This document shows positions 32,390 to 42,136 of a DNA stretch of 64,000 nucleotides, piece by piece (within the stretch, counting starts at the first letter, position 1; every line of letters begins with the position of its first letter). The DNA lies in assembly GCA_021596325.1 (NCBI GenBank), contig JAKGDA010000014.1:620001-684000 (forward strand). Reading direction: 5' to 3'. The position numbers were made by a program, and so were the translations under genes. The notes beneath the pieces were generated by a model. The model saw only the letters and a program-made list of their open reading frames with translations, was not told the DNA's origin and searched no databases. The DNA is from Parafenestella ontariensis. Lineage: Eukaryota > Ascomycota > Dothideomycetes > Pleosporales > Cucurbitariaceae.

Positions 32390-33975
32390 ATGCACGACCT
32401 TAAACCGCTCATCCTGCCAAAGCTCGTAGCAGCGCGCAAATCCTCCAAGGGCTCACTCAATATGGCTGACGAGCTCACCTCGTCGGTGTATTCAAACACA
32501 GATTCTGGTTTCTATTCGGCTTCTGAGTGCTCCACGCCGCCCACGCCAAGTTATCACGCGCGTGGGCACCTTCGCTTCCCCAGCACCGCCTCGTCACTCT
32601 CGTCGAGTCCGCCCACTCACGAACCAATCGAGCCCAACGGCTCTGGAAAGCTGCCTAAGCTTACTGAGGAGCCTGTTGAGCGCGAATATGACTATGGCAG
32701 CACGGATCCCTATCGCTGTTCCTGTAAGTCTTGACTTATAGTTCTAAGGGTGTTCGCTCAAATTAACGCATGATAGGTGACGTTGGTATGGAGAGCCACA
32801 TACCTGATTGCCGCATAGCCAGAGCCTACGAACTAGAAGACGAATACTTCACCCATTGCGACTCAGAACTACGCCAAGCTAAGAGACGACGCTCACTAGA
32901 GGCATCCGCACATAGCATCGCCGGCAAGCTCGAGAGGCGCTTTCCCTCGCTCTCGCGCAAAGTAAGAGACCGCAGCTCCACCCTCAGCAAGGTAGCGCGA
33001 AGCGCAACGCCATCGAGGGTTCCATCCACGCGTTCCTCATCACAAGCTGGCTCTATCCACCATGTTTCCACTGTCGATCTCTCTCTTCCCGAGGACTGTT
33101 CGTCGCCGCTTCCCACACCTGGTCTTTGTAGCAGAGAACAGCTGGACGACAATGCACCTACACCCATGGCAATTGACATCGAGAAGGCCAATGCTATCAT
33201 CATCGATCCGGTTGAAGTCGATGCCGAACGTTATGCGGCCACTCCTCTGCTGCCTCCACTACTAGTCAATTGTCGCAACGACGACCTGCCAACTTCATCG
33301 CCACTCCAGTCACCTACTGTCGCCGACGCGACACAGTCTGTCGTACCGACACCCATTGGTACTCCTACAGTGCGCGCTTACCCTACACCACCTCTGTCAT
33401 CGAAACCATCACTCGCGTCCATTAAAGGCTCGCGAACCGCGTATATGGTATCATCTGCGGAAATACCACCTATGATGCTCGCGGACCCGAACGACAAATG
33501 GGCAAACCTATTGGGCCATGCAAACTTCACCATCCTTCCGGAACCCTATGTACCCGAGGTCTGCAATGCTGCATCAGTCACACAGCAATTTGAGGATTGG
33601 GAGCAAGCTCAACGCAATTACGCAAAACATCAAGTGCGAACTGCGGAACACTACGGCGTCACATCAAAGCACTATCTGCTCACTGAACAGAAATGGGCAG
33701 AGATTCACGCCGAGTGGAAGAAGAACCACGATCTGGCCAAATCACACGCGGCCGCCATCGGCCAAGAGCTTGCACCAACGTCCCCTACCGAGCCAGGACC
33801 TCTCAGCACGATGCCTACACTCGACCCAAAGAGCGAAGGCAAATTTCCAAAACTCGGAGACGAAGATATCGTCGGTCCTATGCAGCAAGCCGCAGCATTA
33901 CTTCCCAGAACACCATCGCGCAAGCGCGCATTTTTCAAATTCCTTAGCGACTTGTTCGTTCCACGAGGCCACTAG
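32390..33975 (+). CDS. Ser/Pro-rich protein of unknown function
   Basis: Exons 32390..32723 and 32777..33975 (53-nt intron; junction gives RCSCDVGMES) produce 510 residues. I do not recognise a domain. The first 110 residues are Ser/Thr/Pro-rich (SSVYSNTDSGFYSASECSTP); a short Cys/His-like cluster (YRCSCDVG..HIPDC) spans the intron; a basic segment (ELRQAKRRRSLEAS, KLERRFPSLSRKVRDR) resembles a nuclear localisation signal. A disordered Ser/Pro middle is followed by a charged helical region, about 380-450, with regularly spaced aromatic residues (QFEDWEQAQRNYAKH, SKHYLLTEQKWAEI). The tail RKRAFFKFLSDLFVPRGH is amphipathic and could touch membrane. No signal peptide. It is a good gene model; function cannot be assigned. 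Confidence 0.75.
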
Positions 33976-36799
33976 ACCCCGGGTTAGCGGCCCTTCCACT
34001 TCTTCCTTGTCTATATTTGTGTGCGATTAATACCCATTGCTGTACGATTGTACCGCTGCCGCGCTTTGCTTGTGCCAAGGGGGTTTTACGAAGTACGACT
34101 GTATGACGACGTTAGGCCTGTTCATTCGAGCCACGACCACTCCTTTGATTCAAACATTTACGAATTTCTTTTGTCAGCGTAACGAAATCTAGAAGGTCTT
34201 TCCTGTTATGGCAATACGGATGTTTATCCGTCTGTATACATCCCTTCGATGGGATCTTTGTGCACTTTACTATTGGGGGGTGAGGATCTCAAGTCAAATT
34301 GGGTCGGGGAAAAAGTTTCGGGCTTCAGCATAAGCGAACATCATCACGACACACTTGCAGCGGTGGCTTGTCAGCCACTTTCTCTTTTGTCATTCAAGAG
34401 CGGCATACTCTTGTTTATTCGGCGGCTATACCACTCTCCCGTGTTTGGGGATAGAAGGGGCAAGCGCAGTCGTGGGTCCATCAGTGACCCTGGGAATGGA
34501 AAAGGACTACTTTCTTGGAATGTTTCAATATTGATAAGCTCTAATCGGTAACGTGGAAATGGCCATGGGACCTGATGAGAGGCAGGTAGGACGACTGGGC
34601 TCGGCTCGTGTACCTAGCTTGATTTGTCCGCGGACAGTAGAAGCTCGAGGACAACGTCTGGTCAGATGAGGACCTAGCAAAAGAGTCTTTTTTTCAAATG
34701 AATCCACTCTCACTTCCACTTTCTCTTTTCTTTTCCTATCCGCCGTCGATGCGATCGATAGTGGAAACTGCCGGAGCTCGCCAAGTACCGGACAGTCTAG
34801 CCCTGTGATCTGACATCGCACCAGCGACTAGCACATAATCCCTTTCTCGAATTTTCAAAATGCACACAGATGCACAGCCCTGTACTCCATCTGTACCCTC
34901 TAACCCTTTCATCACGCCATTCTGCTGCATATCTAGGCCTATCCACTCTAGTTGCAACAGAAATTTTCGTCTGCTGCCAGGCCTCCGTTTCAACCCCCAG
35001 ATTGATTTGGCCCGAAGTACGGCCATCTAGACAGCGCCATGTCTCATCCGTACCAGCAACGCGGCGCGGCATCTGACTTCCAGAAGGCTTGCTTCAGGGA
35101 AGATCAACCTAAATGGAGGTGGCTGGGCCGCTGACCGGGTTTTCGTCACACGTAGGGCGCGAGGGCTGGCGGTCGCTTCGCTGAGGACCTACTAGTCTTG
35201 TACCACCACGGGCGGGAAGTAAGGCAGTGGCTAGCCCCCTGCGTACGACGATGGCCGCTTCGTGAAAGGTTCGAGTTCGTCACATGTAAAGTGTCAGGAA
35301 CCAATATTGGCAAGATCGACATTACAGGTGATCGTCGACAAGTATACTTGGGATGGTATGGTGGGAAACCTCACTTACCGTTCAGCTTTGAGTAAGCCGT
35401 ATGTAAGTATTCTCGTCGTGCTGGAATACTAGGTCTGGGGCTAGAGATGATCGTCGATATGCAGGTCTGTCGGATCAAAGGAAGCACTGCCAGTCATTTT
35501 GCACGCATGGTACGTACCTACGCATGCAGCGGGCATGAATCTCGGAAAATACTGCATGTCGCCTGCTTGTCATGCTATTCTAGAGCTCAAAGTTTCGACT
35601 AATCGCGAGTTCCCCACACTACTGCGAAGCATCGTCGTACACGACGACACAGCTTAAGCTACGGCTCGTGCCGCGATTGTCTTAGTTGTGCCCTACCTAC
35701 TCTCTTCACCGCAGAAACTTACTACAGATGATTCACCACCGTACGTCAGAAGCTGTACCCGTTCTCTAGTCGCATCTTCACCACTCTTCATCTGACACCT
35801 ATCCAGACAATCTTCCCCTCCACCCTCCCTCCCATATCTTCCTTCTCCTCTTCACCTTCTACATTCATCACAGCACCCCACCTACTCATCTTGAGACGTA
35901 GATAATCGGATCGACCGGCATAGTCAACATCTTCCGATCTCGCCCCCTCCCCCTACAGTGACACAACACAACCTCCCCCAGCACATATCCCGCATTAGCC
36001 TCGTCACATTCTAACCCCCCTCCTCCTTCCTCTCCCCGCCATTCGCCATGCCTAGCCTTCATGCGGCAAATCAAGACGAGAGACATACGCTGTGCTCGCC
36101 TTCGGCTCCGAGGACCCGGAATCTGGTCTGTTCATCTGCAGGTCAGACCGCCCGCACCCCCCTCGCCTACACCCGCAGAGCCCTAGAGAAAAATCCGGCC
36201 ACAGGAAATAATCGGTGAAAAGGCTGCTGTGAATGGGTGGGTGGCTGGGAGAGCGGGGGAGGTTAGTTTTATGTTGTATCACAGGGCTGAAACTTGTTGA
36301 TATGCATGGTAGGGTAAGCGAGGTGGGGAAGTGTCTTTTTTTGCCCTCTTCCTTTCCTTCTCGAGACAGACAGCACAGCACGGCAGGTGACATTGCGGGA
36401 CGGCGGGAGAAAGAGGCGGTGGCGGAGTAGGGTACGCGTCATTTGGCTGAAGGGTGCTTTTGTGGAGAAGAGACATGTGGAGGCCCGGTATGAAGATGTG
36501 TTGTGGTGGGCTTGCTGGGTGATAGGCGGAACTGGGATGGAGAGGGGAGGAGTGTGTGTGTGGTGGGTTCACGTGGTCTGCTGGGAAAGTAAGATGAGGC
36601 TTGATGGCTTCGGAAGTTATGGTGGTTTGCAGCGTGGCTTGCAGGTGTTTCTTGAGGCGGTGAGGAGGTGGGTGTTTGAAGTATATCGTACTGTGTAGGT
36701 AAACGGAGATAGTCTGGTGATGACGAGTCGAGAAGAGTATTTTGGTTTAGGTGAGGATCGGGAAGTGCCTTGCACACCTGATCGTATGCCGTTTTCGTT
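33976..36799. other. 2.8-kb gene-poor interval with strand asymmetry
   Basis: No supported gene. From about 35.8 to 36.7 kb the sequence is strongly strand-asymmetric: pyrimidine-rich to about 36.05 kb, then G-rich from 36.22 to 36.7 kb. The G-rich plus strand makes Pro/Ser/Thr/His-rich frames on the minus strand (36052-36572, 36439-36891) that look like composition artefacts. Confidence 0.5.
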
Positions 36800-37099
36800 T
36801 CAGTCAGGCCACTCTCCGACGCTGAGGAAGTCATGGAAGAAAGCCATCGGTAAGTCGCATAATACGAGAATTGCGACCATCCTGCGACCATCCTAGTATA
36901 CCTGCTCGATAAGAGTATCTTGCTCGTGCTTGAATATGAGTAGCTCTGTATCTTGCAATAGGATGCTCTCCCTTGTTATGATTCGGTCAAGAGCCGAGTT
37001 CGACACGTACTGGTGCGGTTGGCTTCTGAGTTTGCCTTCCACCTGACAACGAGCCAGCTTGTTGGAGAACGATTGGCTGTCTTCTTGCGGGACGGACAT
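36800..37099 (-). pseudogene. Broken small gene of unknown family
   Basis: An ATG-initiated frame (MSVPQEDSQSFSNKLARCQV...) runs 68 codons to a TAG at 36893-36895. In the same frame the sequence reads on for 30 codons and includes a hydrophobic helix, RRMVAILVLCDLPMAFFHDF, before a TGA at 36800-36802. The stop sits beside an 11-bp direct duplication (aggatggtcgc twice). The pattern, a charged helical N-terminal part with a SALDRIITRESI segment followed by a hydrophobic stretch, resembles an expanded uncharacterised family I recall from Dothideomycetes, but I cannot name it. Either a decayed copy or a short functional protein ending at the first stop. Confidence 0.4.
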
Positions 37100-37745
37100 G
37101 TCGTATGAAGTGGTGAGCTGATGAGATCAAAACTTCCTTTTAGCAAAACGACGTCAACAACGGTATTTTGATGTTAGATGGAAAGGAGTCAGCCGTAAAG
37201 GCCAGGCGCCTTCAGCGCAGCGGTGCATGACGTCATTGCGACTACCAATCGATTCAGCAGCATACTTTCCTGACACCTTTGAATAGACATTTTAGATGTC
37301 AACGAGACAAATCTATGTTGTATTGTATATGCAATGATAGCACATCCCGACCTGTAGGTCTGCGTAAATTCTCGTTGACTCGTTATCCAACCTCTTGATC
37401 ATCGATACTCGACACTTCCTTCCCTTTCACACGACTGTTTGCTACTTAATGGTCTGATCAGCAATGGACGCCTTAAACTCATGGACAACAGATTCAGCTA
37501 ACCCACCATGAACGGCGCCAAAGAAGGATGAGATGGGTTGAGGTCCGTACAAGAGTTAATGCAGGACCCCAATGAAAAGGGAGATTATTGCTCTGGAAAC
37601 AAGATATACTGTCCTTCTCTGAAAGGATATATACGCCAAAACGCCTCGATCATACAACCAACCCATCCACAAGTATCGATACGCGTCACTCCTTCAGCCT
37701 TTAACAAATCCCGCACCCAAACCACCTCACACCATCCTCACCATA
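37100..37745. other. Intergenic without recognised gene
   Basis: AT-rich 5' flank of the broken gene and 3' flank of the membrane-protein gene; only short frames without features. Confidence 0.5.
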
Positions 37746-37780
37746 ACATAACCTAACCTAAGCTAACCTAACCTAACCCA
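37746..37780 (-). repeat. TTAGG-like short tandem array behind a stop codon
   Basis: On the plus strand ACATAACCTAACCTAAG continues into CTAACCTAACCTAACCC; on the transcribed minus strand this reads GGGTTAGGTTAGG and onward, about five TTAGG units with one variant. It starts directly after the TAA of the membrane-protein gene, so it would be in its 3' UTR. The unit resembles but is one G shorter than the usual fungal TTAGGG telomere repeat. Confidence 0.8.
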
Positions 37781-37781
37781 A

Positions 37782-38225
37782 TTACTTAGAAGGGCTAGAA
37801 GCACTCTTAACAACAATCTCATAATCCGGCGGCGCCTCCCCCTCCTGCGCAAACGCGACCTTCTTCGCCTTCCCACCCACCACACCGCCCTCCTGCCCTC
37901 CAAGCGCTACTCCAATCGCCTTTCCACCACGCGCCTTGAGCGGCTCGTCATCCACCGCATACCAAGTAATCTCATGCTCCGCCTGCTCCGCCCTTCTCTT
38001 TAGCTGCCTCTTTCGCCGTTTCATGATGAGGGCGGCTACAACGCCGATGATAGCAAGGCCGGCGACGACGATGGCGACTATGACGCCAATTTCTAGGCGG
38101 CGGTGGTTGCTGGAGTTGTCGTCATTGTCGTCGTCGTCGGTGATGCGGCGGTTGTCATTGTCGTTGTCGTTGTTGGCGCGGGCGAGGAGGACGGAATGTC
38201 GGATGAGGTCTGCGAATTGAGGCAT
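37782..38225 (-). CDS. Small single-pass membrane protein, unknown function
   Basis: Single exon, 147 residues from the ATG giving MPQFADLIRHSVLLARANND; the frame stays open further upstream, but this start keeps a compact protein. An Asn/Asp-rich stretch (NDNDNDN, DDDDNDDN) precedes one clear transmembrane helix, IGVIVAIVVAGLAIIGVVAALIM (about 48-70), followed by a strongly basic stop-transfer MKRRKRQLKRR. The cytosolic tail is Gly/Ala/Lys-rich and ends with PPDYEIVVKS, a PPxY-like sequence that could bind a WW-domain ubiquitin ligase of the Rsp5 type. No classical signal peptide. This is the architecture of many small fungal plasma- or vacuolar-membrane proteins; no family recognised. Confidence 0.7.
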   Translation of the reverse strand: MPQFADLIRHSVLLARANNDNDNDNRRITDDDDNDDNSSNHRRLEIGVIVAIVVAGLAIIGVVAALIMKRRKRQLKRRAEQAEHEITWYAVDDEPLKARGGKAIGVALGGQEGGVVGGKAKKVAFAQEGEAPPDYEIVVKSASSPSK

Positions 38226-39416
38226 GACGACGATGTGTTTGTTATTGCCGTAGCGATCTGGGTGGGTTTGTGGGACTTGCGCTTTCGAGGTGTGGACTTG
38301 GATGAACGAGTAACAATCTCGATGACTGCGGTTGGGCCGTATGGTCGTAGGCTGCTTCGCGGCATTGAATTGCTGACCGATAGCTCCTTGGGGCATAGAA
38401 GATATACGGTATTCTTATGGGCATGATTATTGTTTGACAAGAAGGCTATGGAGTTGACGCGGTTGTCCTGCAAATAGTCATGATTGGCCCGTCTGCCACA
38501 TCACGTAGGTTTTGGATCCACTCGAAACATGCCTAGAATGGATGTCCGCCATTCTGACAGGTTGCCTGAAATCTCTTGACGGGAAGGATATTTGAGGATG
38601 ACATTCCGGTTCCGGGAGGAAATTGGGAAGCTGACTGCAACGACTCGTGGTGGGAGGCGTTACCTAGGTGTTCGGATCCGAGCGCTGACCTCACCTCCAC
38701 ATATCTTGCTACAACTTTAAAGCCAAGGGAGCCCCAGACAATTACGCTCCCAAGAAATACACAAAGTGATACCGATAACGCCCTGCAGATTTATGCTTAC
38801 CTCAAGCGCGTACGTACTTAAGTGATTCTCGGATCCGGGCCGTATAAATTGATGTTTGAAGCAGTCTGTCTGACGGTAATCCAGGGGTTCCCATTCAAGA
38901 AGTGTGATCTCATCCAGCTGAAAGCTGCAATTATCATACAATATAATTGTGGTCTTTTTTGAGTCTCTTGGTCAGACGAGCGTCCGATATCGTTTTCACT
39001 CCCTTAAATGCTCTCACATACAAGCGCAAAACAGTGAGATCTATGAGCACATTAGAAGATGATGCACCATTAAGCTGAACACTGGACATAGTCGCAGCCT
39101 TCCAGCTTTATGGGTTGTGTGGCACTGTTGCTAAGTCAAATCAGTGTTATAAGTATCACCTCAAGCACCAACCGGAAAAGATAATAAGTGACCGCCGTGT
39201 TCGAAGACTGGACAGTCCTTTAACATAATGCCTCGCTTCATTTATTCGCAAAGTCCAACGCTAAACCTGCCCATCCGGGTTCTCAAACGCCATATCCTAC
39301 AGCACAATGAATGAATACATTGATGCACACCTGACCCAAAGTAGCACAAGTCCATCTAGTCCCTCTCTCGTAAGATATTGCTGCACTCCAATCGCCTCCA
39401 AGCTTTTTCCAGAACT
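38226..39416. other. Intergenic without recognised gene
   Basis: Contains the promoter of the membrane-protein gene (left) and the 3' flank of the p24 gene (right). Short frames only, for example 38576-38821 plus, which lacks an ATG start and any motif. Confidence 0.5.
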
Positions 39417-40243
39417 CTAGGTAAGCTTCTGCTTGATGAAGAAAGCCCGCAAGTGCGAGAGTTGCCATGCACAAGTGACACCGAGAATGACGAGCTGAAT
39501 CAACGTCCAGCGGACAACACGGGAGTTTGTACTTTCCGACTGGTCGCGGAACTCAGCTTCGCGCTCCTATACACGCATATGTTAGCCATCTCCCCTCCCA
39601 CCACAATTTCACTTTATGACACATACCCTCTGGAAAACCTGTTCCCTCCTCACATCCTGCAGCCTTGAATTCAAATCGCTGACCTTCTGCACCAGCGTCT
39701 GCACCTTATCCTTGTCCGTGCTCTCAATCCGGCTCGTCTCTCCTATCGCCAAGTCCAGCGTGAACTTGACGGTTCCGTGCACGCCTGAGCTCAACCAGCC
39801 GCCGCCGCTGGGCACGTTCTGCGGTGTGATGCAGATGCGGTGTTGGCCGCTGTCGGCGGCGCTGAAGGTGAAGCGGCCTTGGGACGAGCCCCGCTGGGCG
39901 ACGATGCGGTGGTTGTTGTCGAAGGTTTCTTCGACCGTGACGAAGACGCCGACGTCTTGCTTGGTTTGGTAGGATTTGGTTGCGTCGTCCCAGGCTTCGG
40001 CGTGGTAGTGGCCTGGTGGGTGAGTGTTACGTTAGCTCTGTAATGATGATGGATGTCATAAATGCTCCCTCATTTCGGATTGGGTTTTGAGCTCTAGATG
40101 CGAGGGTGTATCGTACCAACAACCAGTGTATCCTTGGGCAATTCCTCGTAGAAGCACTTCTGGACCGCGCCGTCCATGAAGAAGTGCAGCGCTTGTGAGG
40201 GGACTGCCAGCGCAGCGGCGAGCAGCACGGTAGGTTTCCACAT
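39417..40243 (-). CDS. ERP1: p24-family cargo receptor, alpha type (Erp1-like)
   Basis: Type I membrane protein of COPI/COPII vesicles that sorts GPI-anchored and other cargo between ER and Golgi. Exons 40117..40243, 39627..40012 and 39417..39566 give 220 residues. Signal peptide MWKPTVLLAAALAVPSQALHF; the GOLD domain starts HFFMDGAVQKCFYEELPKDT, the EELPxDT pattern being typical of the alpha (TMED4/9, Erp1) subfamily, and includes the second disulphide cysteine in GQHRICITP. A coiled coil (DKVQTLVQKVSDLNSRLQDV, then REREAEFRDQSESTN) leads to the single membrane helix (WTLIQLVILGVTCAWQL) and a short cytosolic tail with aromatic FF and basic KQK residues, as used for coat binding. Length is normal. 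Confidence 0.92.
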
Positions 40244-40752
40244 GGTAAGCGGTCGGGAGACTCCGCGAGAGAATTGAGCGTTGCGCGGAGTTTGTGAGTT
40301 TTGTGGGAGCTGAACTCTTGGAAAGCTTCAAGTTCCACGTTCGAGAAACTCCAGGTGTCGTGTCGCATTCCCAAATCGGCTAGACTGACTCGCCCGTGCG
40401 TTCCTCCCTTCTTTGCGCGTCGGACTCCCGTCCCTTGCGCTCGGATGGCACTCACTCTCGAAGAGGTAATACGTTTGGGCTTGAACGTTTTTTTTGGGTG
40501 ATTCAACGACGTGATTACAGGTTTTGATCTTTGGAACTGACCACGACAGCCAACTCGACCGCCTTTGACAATGGCCATTGTTCACTCAAGCATCATTAAG
40601 TATATCCGAAATCATCTGCGAGACTCAATACGTGTAGAATATGGAGCAATTCACTCCATGGTAAAGCTCCTTCGTCAGGCTCGTTTCTTTCAAACTACAG
40701 TATTCATCTCATTGTCAACTCATCTCTTTCATCTTCTCTCCCCTCCATCTCC
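40244..40752. other. Promoter of the p24 gene and 3' flank of the SDR gene
   Basis: No gene seen. Both neighbours are on the minus strand; frames here are shadows without family features. Confidence 0.5.
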
Positions 40753-41774
40753 TCAAATCTTCGCCTTAGCCTCCCCCTCAATCCTCGCAAACAACGGCGC
40801 TGTCCTCCCTCCCCTGAACAAATCCAGCATCTCCTTCGACATCCACTGCTCCCTCGACTTCGCCAGTCCTCGCTCCAAATCCACAAACCGATCTGCCTGT
40901 ACAAAGATACCCGCCCCATTCGCACTCTTACCTTCGTTGAAGAGCCAGCAGACCGCTAACGCAATCGACTCCGGCTTGTTGATGGGCACGCCGACTTTTG
41001 CCATTTGAGCGGCATACACGTCTGGAGGAGCGCCCATGCGGCGGTTGTTGCCGGTCAGGATGGGAGTGACTGTGATGGCGGGCGCAACGACAGAGATGGC
41101 GATGTTGACTTTTGCGCATTCCTGTTTGAGGGCACGCATTAAGCCGACGACACCTATGGAATCGCACAAGTCAGTCCATCTTCACCAAAGCCGTATACCA
41201 GGAATCCCAGGAATAACAAGTACTGCAAGTACACACCATGCTTAGCAGCCGAATACAGCGGCGCCCCCGCAGACGCAAGATAACCCGCCAAACTCGCCGT
41301 CATCGCAATCTGCCCCCCATCCTTCCCATTCTTCCTCAGATAATGAATCGCCAACTTCGTCGTGTCGCTCGCAGCGTCCATATCGATGTTCAGCACCCGT
41401 CGATCCGGCTCTTTCAATTTCCCCTCCCCATCGAGCTCGTCGGTGAAAAACTGGTCCCCATGCTCTGCGATGCCCGCGTTGACGAATACACAGTCAATGC
41501 GTCCGAACTTGGCGTACGCTTTTTCAAAGCCGGCGCGTTGGTCGGCCCAGGATGTGATGTTGCATGTGTGGACTAGCACGCGGGAGGCGTCGTGTTTGAA
41601 TGATGAGGGCGGTTGTTGGAGGTCGATGAGCACGAGGTTGTGGTTTGGGTTGAGAGAGGAGAGGAGTTGTGCGGTTGCGAGGCCAATGCCGGATGAGCCG
41701 CCTGTGATTACAATGGTTTTTGGTGTTGACTTTAGCGTTTGGAATTCTGAAGCATTGGGTTGGAAGAGAGCCAT
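40753..41774 (-). CDS. Short-chain dehydrogenase/reductase (classical SDR)
   Basis: NAD(P)-dependent oxidoreductase of unknown substrate, probably cytosolic. Exons 41237..41774 and 40753..41153 (83-nt intron) give 312 residues. The cofactor motif TGGSSGIG is at 24-31 after IVI; an Asp ends beta-2 (LVLIDLQQP), favouring NAD(H) over NADP(H). NAG is in CVFVNAGIAEHG (about 96-107); the catalytic Ser is in AMTASLAGYL and YxxxK in PLYSAAKH, followed across the intron by GVVGLMRALKQE. PAITVTPIL matches the PG-type loop after the active site. Best general resemblance is to 15-hydroxyprostaglandin-dehydrogenase-like fungal SDRs; the true substrate cannot be told from sequence. Confidence 0.88.
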
Positions 41775-42136
41775 TTTCTTGTGTATTGGGGTTATTGATA
41801 GTTATCAAGTTGTCCTTGGGCGAGAAAAATATAGAAATATATTAATCTTCAACCGTGGGAGTAAGCTGTCTTGAGGCTGACGACTATTTACCTAGGTTAG
41901 CATATGTAGACTAGCTCATGCGGGGTACGCGTGGAGAAGTGAACCTCACAAGTACATGCTGACTCGACATATATGTGGACTTTTGCTTTTCACTCAGAAA
42001 TTGAGGCAAGTGTGAACATTTTAATGATATTGAGAAATGGTGTCTTAACATAGCACCTAGAAGGATTCTGATATACCCAATACCAACGCCATCGCTAATG
42101 CAGAAAACATCTCTCTTTCGCCTTGGGCCACATACC
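41775..42136. other. SDR promoter and SWC4 3' flank
   Basis: AT-rich, no gene. A CCAAT on the minus strand about 15 bp before the SDR start is not followed by RWT at 12 bases. Confidence 0.5.

Noticed and set aside
36439..36891. 150-codon minus-strand Pro/Ser/His-rich frame
   Set aside because: Driven by the G-rich opposite strand, and partly overlaps the continuation of the broken gene in a different frame.
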